From: Candidatus Omnitrophota bacterium
GTDB taxonomy: Bacteria; Hinthialibacterota; Hinthialibacteria; Hinthialibacterales; JAKPRU01
Assembly: GCA_029570205.1 (NCBI GenBank)
Contig: JAKQSI010000058.1
Coordinates: 1 to 64,000 of the forward strand
DNA: 64,000 nucleotides
Reading direction: 5' to 3'
In this document: piece after piece, positions 43,905-51,789 of the stretch
Numbering within the stretch: the stretch's first letter is position 1
Layout: each line of letters begins with the position of its first letter
Program-made: the position numbers and the translations under genes
Notes under the pieces: model-generated
The model's database searches: none
What the model saw: the letters and a program-made list of their open reading frames with translations, nothing else
What the model was told of the DNA's origin: nothing

Positions 43905-43982
43905 GCGGACAAAACAGGTGGGCTTTCCGATGTGGACGGTCTTGACAGCATTCGTTGCCGCCGATACAAATAAGCGGTCGAT

Positions 43983-44055
43983 GCAGGAGTAGCTCAGTTG
44001 GCAGAGCTTCACGTTGCCAACGTGACTGTCGCGGGTTCGAGTCCCGTCTCCTGCT
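43983..44055 (+). tRNA. tRNA-Gly (GCC)
   Basis: 73 bases. The acceptor stem is GCAGGAG with CTCCTGC, the D arm includes AGCTCAGTTGGCAGAGC, the anticodon loop TTGCCAA gives GCC, and the T arm is GCGGG-TTCGAGT-CCCGT. CCA is not encoded. Confidence 0.97.
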
Positions 44056-44111
44056 TTCTTATTTTTGCATCCCCCTTTTTCAAACAAGCGTCTCCCCAAA
44101 AATGTCCGGCT

Positions 44112-44441
44112 TTATTCTTCGGGCACGATTTCCTCCAGCGAGCTGTAAATGTGGAGTTTCCCCTGTGGATCGAAATGGTGGATGCAGGTCCGGCAAGATT
44201 CCTCCGTGCAAACCACGTAGAGCTTGCGGTTCTGTTTCTGAAGATCCCGGAAACCGGCGAAAAGCGTTCCCAGGCAATAACTATTGAGTATCTTTGTTTT
44301 AATCAGGATCAGGATCTTGAGGTTCTCCTTAGCCACCGCTTCCTTCATAGTTTGTCCGAACACCAGATTGTCATCCATGGTGAAACGGTCTTCGAGGGAG
44401 ATAATGAACCGGTCACCTTGTTCGTGCGTGCGGATGGGCAT
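44112..44441 (-). CDS. STAS-domain protein (anti-sigma-factor antagonist-like)
   Basis: A 109-residue single STAS domain. It opens with the beta strand DRFIISLEDRFTMDDN and has the typical ILILIKTKILNSYCLGTLFAG helix/strand where SpoIIAA-type proteins carry the phosphorylatable Ser; here an NSY-C context supplies a candidate Ser. KLYVVCTEESC follows. The Cys content (Cys near residues 62, 78, 83 and 86) is unusual. The start was set at the ATG preceded by GCAGGAGGAATC, not the longer reading. No partner kinase or sigma factor lies nearby. Confidence 0.75.
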   Translation of the reverse strand: MPIRTHEQGDRFIISLEDRFTMDDNLVFGQTMKEAVAKENLKILILIKTKILNSYCLGTLFAGFRDLQKQNRKLYVVCTEESCRTCIHHFDPQGKLHIYSSLEEIVPEE

Positions 44442-44485
44442 GATTCCTCCTGCAATCCCTGTTGTTTTATCCCCCAGGGCCGGTA

Positions 44486-44508
44486 GGGGCGCGTTGCAAC
44501 GTGCCCTC
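44486..44508. repeat. REP-like hairpin GGGGCGCGTTG/CAACGTGCCC
   Basis: Within GGTAGGGGCGCGTTGCAACG the arms GGGCGCGTTG and CAACGTGCCC pair with one mismatch and no loop. The GTAGGGGC context matches a hairpin class common in bacterial intergenic DNA. It lies between the STAS gene and the convergently or tandemly read fucose-isomerase-like gene on the minus strand. Confidence 0.45.
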
Positions 44509-44513
44509 ACGGA

Positions 44514-45959
44514 TCACACCTCCGCGACACACTCCACTTTCTGATATCGGCAGAACCGTTTGAGATCCTTAGCGATGTCGCCGTAGCAGGTGACCCTGTG
44601 CAGTCCGTGGGTCCAATTTTTCCAGAGTTCCTCGGCATCTCCATCCACCTGCACGGTGATTTTGGTTCGGCAACCCCGTTCCGGTTCAGGAACATCGATG
44701 ATTGTGCCGGTGAAATAGAGAAGTTGATTCGGATCCACCAGAATGGCTTGGGTGACTTTTTCGCCGACCCGCATTTTGACCTGCGGAACAGCGCCTTCCT
44801 GGCGCTCCATGATGGTGCGCAGCTTGTACGGTGCCAACCCGCCCCCCGGACCGTCCATCCGCCTGGTACCAAGGCAGTGCGCAAGAATCGCCGCGTTCTT
44901 GGAAACATCCATAGTGGGATCACTGATAAATCCGGGTTTTCCCACAAGTCCCTGGAAAAGGATGAAAGTCATCGCGCTTCGCAAGTCCGATTCGCAGATT
45001 CCCGCCAGCCCCATATCGTTCAATCGAGTAAATCCGATACACGGAAAAGCGGGCAACTTCCGGTACATAGAACCGTAGCAATCTACGGTAATTACCGTCG
45101 CCTCTTCCTCATCGAGAAGATTCTCGAATGCCAGCGCGAGCTTGCAGGAACGGAAGATTTCATCCTCATCCGGTTCCACAACCTGGACCGCCCGCTCGAT
45201 CCACTGTTTCGCCTCCGCACGGGCATCGTTGTCGGACACGGCTTCATAAGCGGCAAGAACACGGTCGCGGTCGACACGGACGACCTCTGTCGCAAATTTT
45301 GACTTGACGGCATCCACATACTCCTGCTGAAGTTTGTTCTCGGTCACATTGAGAATCTTTGCCTCGCGGAGATGGTGGATCGCTCGAAACGGGCGGATTG
45401 CCACGGCCAGTTGGTCATAGTCGGACGTCAGGAAGAATTCGGTCAATTCCCCGGCTTCCTGTTTCTGCAACGCGCCGAACCCCACCCATTCATGCCCCGA
45501 ATAGGGGACCGCAAACAACGCGGTCGGCTTTCGTCTTGCCAGGATTTCATCCAGCAGATCTCGTGTTTGCATGGAGAGTTGAATAGCCAGAATCCCGTCC
45601 GCGCTGTCCAACGCGGGCTGAATCTTTTTGACATCGTCAACGGAACCCACCAGTTGATCCGTGACGAATTCCACATCGGCAAACTCTTTCTCCATCCGCT
45701 TGAACTCCTGATCGTAAGCCTGGACCTCTTTTTCCAGGTCCAGGGTGGGTGTGGGCCAAAGCGCTTTGGGCTTCCCCATGTAGATCTTGGCGACTTTGAC
45801 TTTGCTTTTGCGGCATCCCGGGCTGATAAGGGCGGGATGCTTTGCCCAGCCGACATCTGCAAACACGCCGGTTGCTGCGAGTGAAAGACCGCCGAGAAAG
45901 ACCGCGCCGGTTGAGAGGGTCAACTGAATAAATTCGCGTCGTTCGATTTGAGGGGACAT
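44514..45959 (-). CDS. Tat-exported L-fucose/L-arabinose isomerase-like protein
   Basis: A 481-residue protein. The N-terminus MSPQIERREFIQLTLSTG followed by a hydrophobic stretch is a Tat-like signal ending near residue 32. The body resembles the COG2407 sugar-isomerase-like family: VDCYGSMYRKLPAFPCIGF, GLAGICESDLRSAMT (metal Glu/Asp) and the C-terminal FISDPTMDVSKNAAILAHC with RMDGPGGG. Cytoplasmic FucI/AraA would not need export, so this may be an exported paralogue with a changed role. GGAGAAAGAAATC precedes the chosen start. It is divergent from the DUF4838-type gene. Confidence 0.78.
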   Translation of the reverse strand: MSPQIERREFIQLTLSTGAVFLGGLSLAATGVFADVGWAKHPALISPGCRKSKVKVAKIYMGKPKALWPTPTLDLEKEVQAYDQEFKRMEKEFADVEFVTDQLVGSVDDVKKIQPALDSADGILAIQLSMQTRDLLDEILARRKPTALFAVPYSGHEWVGFGALQKQEAGELTEFFLTSDYDQLAVAIRPFRAIHHLREAKILNVTENKLQQEYVDAVKSKFATEVVRVDRDRVLAAYEAVSDNDARAEAKQWIERAVQVVEPDEDEIFRSCKLALAFENLLDEEEATVITVDCYGSMYRKLPAFPCIGFTRLNDMGLAGICESDLRSAMTFILFQGLVGKPGFISDPTMDVSKNAAILAHCLGTRRMDGPGGGLAPYKLRTIMERQEGAVPQVKMRVGEKVTQAILVDPNQLLYFTGTIIDVPEPERGCRTKITVQVDGDAEELWKNWTHGLHRVTCYGDIAKDLKRFCRYQKVECVAEV

Positions 45960-46172
45960 GATTTCTTTCTCCTGTGGGTTTGCGGGATCAATCCTTAAGA
46001 TACTCTCCACCTTTCTGTGGGGATTGTTGCACAAATTGTGGCGTGAGTGCAATCCGGGTGTAGATTTCTCACAGTCAGGACGCCCATGACATGGGGGGTA
46101 TTCGGGGTGTGCGTATATCCCTGTCTATGCTATTTTCCCGACACAAAATGGAACTATTGGAAAGGAAACCCG

Positions 46173-48521
46173 ATGAAGTATTCAGCCGGTTTGCGTATTC
46201 CCGTTCTGATGCTCCTTCTGGCATTTGTTCCCGGCTCCTTTGCCGAACCGCTGGCGCTGGTGGAAGACGACAAGGCGCAGGCGAGCATTGTGATTGGATC
46301 CGAGGCAAGCGATCAGGCGAAAGAAGCGGCCCAGATCCTGCAAGAGAACATCGAGAAGATCACCGGCGTGGTTCTGCCGATTGCCCATGAAAATGAGAAT
46401 GTCATGGGGACTCGAATTCTGGTCGGCAGAAGCAAGGCGGTGGCGGACCTCGGAGTGGAGGTTCCATCGGGATTTACCTATCAGATGAACGAAGAGGGGT
46501 TTGTTTTCAAAACCGTTGGGAAAAACCTGGTTCTCGCCGGAAATGAGGACAGGCACTACCGGGGGACCATTTACGCGGTGTATGACTTCCTGGAAGAACT
46601 CGGCTGCCGGTGGTTTTTCCCCGGACCTTATGGAGAGGTCATTCCGCACCTGGACCGCATGGCTATCGGTTCCACAGACAGGCTGGAGCGACCGGATTTC
46701 CGGATTCGAAACATCTGGTATTCCGGCTGGTTCCCGGTGGATGAGCAGGACCAGAAATGGCTGCAAACCTGGTATGACCGGAATAAAATGTCATCCCTGT
46801 CATTCTTGAGCCTGCCGGGAGACGGCAGCATTATTCGATTGGCCCCGCCGGAAAAATACTTCGAGAGCCATCCTGAGATTTACGCTCTTGACGAAAACGG
46901 CAACCGGGTCAAAGACATGTTATGCCTGTCGAACCCCGAGACGATAAAAATCGCCGTCGAGACGATCCGGGAGACATTTCGGGAGAACCCGGATCAGGTG
47001 AGTTTCGGATTTGCCCCGCCGGATGGATTCCCGATGTGCCACTGCAAGAACTGTCAGGCGGAGATTCTGGGATTTGAGGGCAAGGGATACGGCGACCCCA
47101 GCTTGAGCGATGTCTGGTTCCGATTTGCCAACCAGATTGCCGGGGAAATCTACAAGGAATTCCCGGACCGCTGGCTTTTTACGAACGGGTATGCCAACCG
47201 GGTTCGACCGCCGGAAGGAATCGAATCGTTCAGCCCGAATCTCGGGATTCAGTCGGCAATCATCTCGGCCTGTTCCATTCACCGGATCGGCGACCCGAAG
47301 TGCTGGCAACGGATTCTGTACAAGCAAATCCTCGACCGATGGACCAGAGATTTGAATTGTGTGTTCATCTACGATTACGATCCGGGGACATCCCTCATCA
47401 ACCTGCCGTTTCCCTCACTTCACAATCTGAGATATGACATTCCCTATCTCAAAGAGCGGGGTGTATGGGGATTCTGGACCGAGGGAAACAACAACTGGAT
47501 GGTCACGCACCTGAATTATTATGTGCGTTCGAAACTGATGTGGGACAGCAAGACAGATGTAGATGCGCTGGTGCGCGATTACTGCGAGAAGTTTTACGGC
47601 GACGCCGGGAATGCCGTGGAGAAATATATCCGGACACTTGAGAAAGCAATTGAGGATACAACCCTGCATGAGACTTGGGGCCGTCTGATGCAATGGAAAG
47701 TGGTCTTGCCGCCGGTGCAACCGAAACTGGATCGCCTGATGGAACAGGCGGAGAAGCGTGCAAATACTCCCGAAATCAAGCAGCGGGTTCATGTTTTGAG
47801 ACTGGTTCATGACCATACGAACGCTTATGTTGCCATGGAGCAGGCGGTGGCGCGCGGCGAATTTCAGGAGGGCGCAAACTGGGCGGATACGATGGCGGCG
47901 CTGCGCGACCAGGTTGGGGAAGTTCAATCCGGCCTTCTGCCGCATTCGCCCGATTGGGTCCGCACTTTCCGCACAAGCCTGGAATGGCACAAAAACATTT
48001 ACCAGGACATCGCGAATCGGATCAACGGCGTTTCCGGGGAGCTGGTGGTGATGCTGCCGCAGGAATGGGAATTCAAGACTGATCCCAAGGACATCGGGGT
48101 TCTATACCAGTGGTATTTGCCGAACACCGGGGGCCGTTGGGACAGCATCGACACGACACTCTATTGGGAAGCGCAAGGCTATCAGGACAAACAGGGGTGG
48201 GGATATTGGGGGAAAGCCTGGTATCGAACGGGCTTCACCGTTCCAAAGGAAGTGGAGGGCAAACCGCTTCGTCTGACCCTGGGGGCAGTCTACAACGAAG
48301 GAGTCTGGATTTGGGTCAATGGGATGTTTCGGCGGTATGAGAAGACGCATTTAACGAAAAGCGGCTACCCGGATGAGCGGTCGCCGATTGATGTCGATGT
48401 GACGGATCTGATTCGTCCGGGGGAGGTCAATACGGTGGCGGTCCTGGTGAACACCCCCATGCCGGGGCGAAATGCGCGCGGCGGGTTGCACAGAAGGGTT
48501 TTTCTGTGGATGCCGAAATAG
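46173..48521 (+). CDS. Secreted DUF4838-type carbohydrate-active protein
   Basis: A 782-residue protein with a signal peptide (residues 1-24). An alpha-glucuronidase/GH20-like N-terminal beta-alpha domain (about 28-150) has ASIVIGSEASDQAKEAAQIL and GRGTIYAVYDFLEELGCRWF-like segments (written here in family form; the seen text is YRGTIYAVYDFLEELGCRWF). A long TIM-barrel-like DUF4838 region (about 175-480) includes SFGFAPPDGFPMCHCKNC. A C-terminal galactose-binding-like domain (about 640-780) has WYRTGFTVPKEVEGKPLRL and VWIWVNGMF. A role in polysaccharide breakdown is likely; the activity is unknown. The start has GGAAAGGAAACCCG upstream. Confidence 0.75.
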   Translation: MKYSAGLRIPVLMLLLAFVPGSFAEPLALVEDDKAQASIVIGSEASDQAKEAAQILQENIEKITGVVLPIAHENENVMGTRILVGRSKAVADLGVEVPSGFTYQMNEEGFVFKTVGKNLVLAGNEDRHYRGTIYAVYDFLEELGCRWFFPGPYGEVIPHLDRMAIGSTDRLERPDFRIRNIWYSGWFPVDEQDQKWLQTWYDRNKMSSLSFLSLPGDGSIIRLAPPEKYFESHPEIYALDENGNRVKDMLCLSNPETIKIAVETIRETFRENPDQVSFGFAPPDGFPMCHCKNCQAEILGFEGKGYGDPSLSDVWFRFANQIAGEIYKEFPDRWLFTNGYANRVRPPEGIESFSPNLGIQSAIISACSIHRIGDPKCWQRILYKQILDRWTRDLNCVFIYDYDPGTSLINLPFPSLHNLRYDIPYLKERGVWGFWTEGNNNWMVTHLNYYVRSKLMWDSKTDVDALVRDYCEKFYGDAGNAVEKYIRTLEKAIEDTTLHETWGRLMQWKVVLPPVQPKLDRLMEQAEKRANTPEIKQRVHVLRLVHDHTNAYVAMEQAVARGEFQEGANWADTMAALRDQVGEVQSGLLPHSPDWVRTFRTSLEWHKNIYQDIANRINGVSGELVVMLPQEWEFKTDPKDIGVLYQWYLPNTGGRWDSIDTTLYWEAQGYQDKQGWGYWGKAWYRTGFTVPKEVEGKPLRLTLGAVYNEGVWIWVNGMFRRYEKTHLTKSGYPDERSPIDVDVTDLIRPGEVNTVAVLVNTPMPGRNARGGLHRRVFLWMPK

Positions 48522-48531
48522 GCGGGTGGGG

Positions 48532-49173
48532 TTACCCGTTCCGACTTTGCATTTGTAAACGCCATGCAATGGCGGGAGGGATGTTCATCCAGACTACTTT
48601 CTTTGTGGCACTCTGAGACCCGCAGAAGCCGGAGAGGACGCGCTCGATTTCCCGGAGGCGGAGGCGTTCCTCCCGGCAGGCGAAGCGCATCTTGATGTCG
48701 CGGACAGCGAGATATTCAAAGAATCGCAGTGTCCCACCGGGCAGCAGTCTCATCCGGTAGGTCTCCAGGATCTCCTCAACGAGCGATGGCGGAAAATTAT
48801 TGAATGGCAGCCCGGAGACAATATGGTGAACACGCAGATCGCCATCCAGTTCCTGTACCGGGCAATGATGGTAGACAATCCGTTTCTGTTGAGCGGCAGG
48901 ATCGGATTCCATTTCTTTCCGGAGATAGTCCAATAATTCGCCGTTGATCTCACACAGGTGCAGTTCATCTTTCGGGCCGAGTTTCGACAGGATATGCCGG
49001 GTGAACGCACCTGTGCCCGGCCCGACTTCCAAAAGAACACGCGGCCGATCGGTTGACTCAAGGCCCTCGGTCATTGCCCGAGCCAGAGCGCGGGAACTGG
49101 GGGTCACCGCTCCGGTATCATAAAAGCGCTTTCGGAAATTGGACAAAAACAGAAGCCGCTCGTGTATGGACAT
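48532..49173 (-). CDS. SAM-dependent methyltransferase (phospholipid N-methyltransferase/KsgA-like)
   Basis: A 213-residue class I methyltransferase. The SAM loop is VLLEVGPGTGAFTRHIL (about residues 46-62), the acidic strand is LHLCEINGEL, and VSGLPFNNFPPSLVEEIL corresponds to the PFNxF motif of bacterial phosphatidylethanolamine N-methyltransferases (PmtA), which share their fold with KsgA. The opening NFRKRFYDTGAVTPSSRALA also matches that group. Lipid methylation is the best guess. The start is nine bases after the glycosyltransferase stop, so the two are cotranscribed. Confidence 0.82.
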   Translation of the reverse strand: MSIHERLLFLSNFRKRFYDTGAVTPSSRALARAMTEGLESTDRPRVLLEVGPGTGAFTRHILSKLGPKDELHLCEINGELLDYLRKEMESDPAAQQKRIVYHHCPVQELDGDLRVHHIVSGLPFNNFPPSLVEEILETYRMRLLPGGTLRFFEYLAVRDIKMRFACREERLRLREIERVLSGFCGSQSATKKVVWMNIPPAIAWRLQMQSRNG

Positions 49174-49182
49174 TTTGTCATC

Positions 49183-50430
49183 TCAAGAGGACTCGCTTCG
49201 ATGTGGGGTGTTGCTCGACTTCCATTGCTCGAGCCATTCCCGATATCGGGATTCCTGCTCTCGGATCACAACGTCCCAATCATACTTTTCCTCGATGCGA
49301 TGTCTCGCCTGCCTCACCAGCTGAATCCGCAGTTCTCGATTTGTAAGCAGGTGTACTACATGCCGGGCGAGGTCAACCGGCTCTTCCGCGATCAGCAGAT
49401 GCGTCCCATTTTCCACCTCCAGTCCCTCGCAACCGATGGGTGTGCTGACCACGGCCCTGCCGGAAGCCATCGCTTCCAGAATCTTCAGACGAATCCCTCC
49501 AGCCACCCATAATGGAACCAGGAACACGTGGGCCTGCCGGAAATACGGGCCGATCTCCGGCACGGAGCCGGTTACCGTGACCCCGTCCTTTCCATTCCAT
49601 GCCTGGAGTTTCTCCGGCGGGGCATGGCCCACGATAAGCAGGCGCGCATTTTGTACTGTGGACCGCACACAAGGCCAGCCATCGCGCAGAAATCGAAGAA
49701 TCCCATTGTAATTCGGATGATAGGACATGGTTCCGGTAAAGAGGACCGTGGGGGGGTGTTCCGATTCAATCCTCTCTGTGTCTCCCCCATCCAACAGGGG
49801 ATATCGTTCCAGGTCAACTCCGGCGCGTTGATAGGAGACGGATAAGTCCGGTTCCATTTCCTGCAATCGGGCCGCATCCAGCGGGGAGATGGACAGGACC
49901 CGATGAAATTTCCGCGCGCCCAACCGCTCATATCGCAGGGTCCGCCGGGATTCCCATCGCGCCAGAGGTGACAACAGGGGATGGTTGAGCGAATCGGCGT
50001 AGCGGTCCAATAGAAGTCCCTCAATGTTTTCCTTGTAATGAATGCGCAAACACGGTTCCCGCCCGGTTACATAAGCCGTGGTGTAGAAATTCTGGGCGTG
50101 AATGATCTCGATTTGCTCGCGCCGGATCAGCCGGGAGACATATCCCGCCATGTCGGAGTTAAAGAAGCGATGCGCTTTGTATGGGTAACGCGAGAAACAG
50201 GATCGTAACAGGGTTAAAAAATCCCATTTTGCGTGAGCGGGGAACGCTGCCACCTCGCGGCACCAGGATTTGACCGTATCCAAATGCTTTAATTCATTGG
50301 GGTGGTGGTAAAGGCAACCGACAAAGACGTCATTGGATTGTGCGAATCGCCGGACTGTGTTGGACGTCACAATTCTCCCGCCGCTTTCAGGCGGCCAGGG
50401 AATTTGCGGAAGGAGGAACAGAATGCGCAT
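49183..50430 (-). CDS. Glycosyltransferase family 4/1 (GT-B fold)
   Basis: A 415-residue sugar transferase. The N-terminal domain opens with MRILFLLPQIPWPPESGGRI, typical of GT4-like enzymes. The nucleotide-sugar domain has VLFTGTMSYHPNYNGILRFL, ARLLIVGHAPPE and VFLVPLWVAGGIRLKILEAM with the EAM Glu that contacts the donor, then RAVVSTPIGCEGLEV. These match PslH/sugar-transferase proteins of exopolysaccharide clusters. It is followed by the methyltransferase gene. It is divergent from a GT2 gene and a polymerase-like gene, so a surface glycan cluster is likely. Confidence 0.88.
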   Translation of the reverse strand: MRILFLLPQIPWPPESGGRIVTSNTVRRFAQSNDVFVGCLYHHPNELKHLDTVKSWCREVAAFPAHAKWDFLTLLRSCFSRYPYKAHRFFNSDMAGYVSRLIRREQIEIIHAQNFYTTAYVTGREPCLRIHYKENIEGLLLDRYADSLNHPLLSPLARWESRRTLRYERLGARKFHRVLSISPLDAARLQEMEPDLSVSYQRAGVDLERYPLLDGGDTERIESEHPPTVLFTGTMSYHPNYNGILRFLRDGWPCVRSTVQNARLLIVGHAPPEKLQAWNGKDGVTVTGSVPEIGPYFRQAHVFLVPLWVAGGIRLKILEAMASGRAVVSTPIGCEGLEVENGTHLLIAEEPVDLARHVVHLLTNRELRIQLVRQARHRIEEKYDWDVVIREQESRYREWLEQWKSSNTPHRSESS

Positions 50431-50599
50431 TGGGAATGCGGCCTTTGTCTCTGTTTGGGGTCAATGGCGTTGGATAGACGTGGGCAACGTCCCTCACTTC
50501 AAACCCTCTCCTGGAGGGAAAGGGGGCGATTGTGCGATTTCTTAGACAGCCCTCAGAGTTTTACCTGTTCGAGCCGGACTGGCAAGGTTCACACCTTCC

Positions 50600-51789
50600 A
50601 TGGACTTCGGTTTCTTCAAACCGCAATATCATGCCATGGTATGGGACATTTTATTCTGGTTTTGTATCGGTTGGCTCGTTTATGTGTACCTCGGCTACCC
50701 ATTGGCGCTGGCGGTTCTGGCTTTGCTGACCCGCCGGACCTATCGTTCCGATCCCGATTACCAGCCGGCGGTCAGTATTCTATTTTCGGCGAAGGATGAG
50801 ATTTCTGCCTTGCCGGAGAAGCTGGCGAACCTGCGCGCGTTGGATTATCCGAAAGAGAAAATCCAAATCCTGGCTGCCTCGGACGGGTCGCGGGACGGTA
50901 CATCGGAATACCTGAGAGCGCAAAAAGATATTCACGTATTGATTCTGGACGAGTCCATCGGCAAGAACGCCGCGCTCAACCGGCTCTTGCCCAGTGCGAC
51001 CGGCGAGATACTGTTTTTCACGGATGCGAACACCCAGTTTGATCGGTCGGCGATACGGGCGGCGGTGGCGCTTTTTGCCGATCCTCGTGTGGGATGTGTT
51101 ACCGGCGAACTGCGGTTTTCGAGCCGGGGGAGTCTCGATTCGGTCGGGCGTGGAACCGGGTTGTATTGGCGGTATGAGAATGCAATCAAACGTCTGGAAA
51201 GCGCGGTCGGATCGGTTCTGGTTGCCGCGGGGTCGTTGCTTGCGGTGAGGCGGGAACGGTGTACCGAGCTGTTTCCCGATGTGGCGAATGATTTCCAGTT
51301 GCCCATGATGATCGGTTCCAGCGGGGATGCGGTGCTGTATTCCGGCGCTTTTTTGGGAAAAGAGCGGGCCGCGAGCGATCTGAAGGATGAGTTTGAGCGC
51401 ACAGTGAGGATCGTGGCACGTGGTATCTGCGGATGCCGCCGCCTGTGGCCTGCCCTTCTGGCTCGCCCCTTCCGCCTGTGGCAGCTCCTTTCTCACAAGG
51501 TAATGCGCTGGCTGGTCGGCCCGATCCTGTTGCTTCTCATGCTCTCGACCGTTGTTTTGATGGCTGGACCTTTTTCGTGGATCTACTGGGCGGCGTCGGT
51601 TGGACAGTTGATCTTCTACGGCGCGGCATTTTTGGGAGGGGCAATTCATGCGGCGGGATATTCCGCCGGGCTGTTGTATGTCCCCTATCATTTTCTGGTG
51701 TTGAATATGGCGGCCCTGGTGGGAGTGATTCGCGGTGTGTTTCATGGTGCGCCCTCCGTGTGGGAGAAGCCGGTTTCTGCGCGGGATTG
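50600..51789 (+). CDS. Membrane glycosyltransferase family 2
   Basis: A 396-residue processive-type GT2. One membrane helix (about residues 14-42) precedes the GT-A domain: VSILFSAKDE, LAASDGSRDGTSEYL (first Asp), FTDANTQFDRS (DXD-like) and VCVTGEL-like acceptor region (seen as GCVTGELRF). Further helices occur at about 300-320, 325-350 and 355-380. The cytosolic QxxRW position reads RTVRIVARG, so it may be a non-processive relative. The stop codon TGA overlaps the next start by one base, coupling it to the polymerase-like gene. Upstream, 50431-50599 has only a CCTCTCCTGGAGGGAAAGG repeat. Confidence 0.86.
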
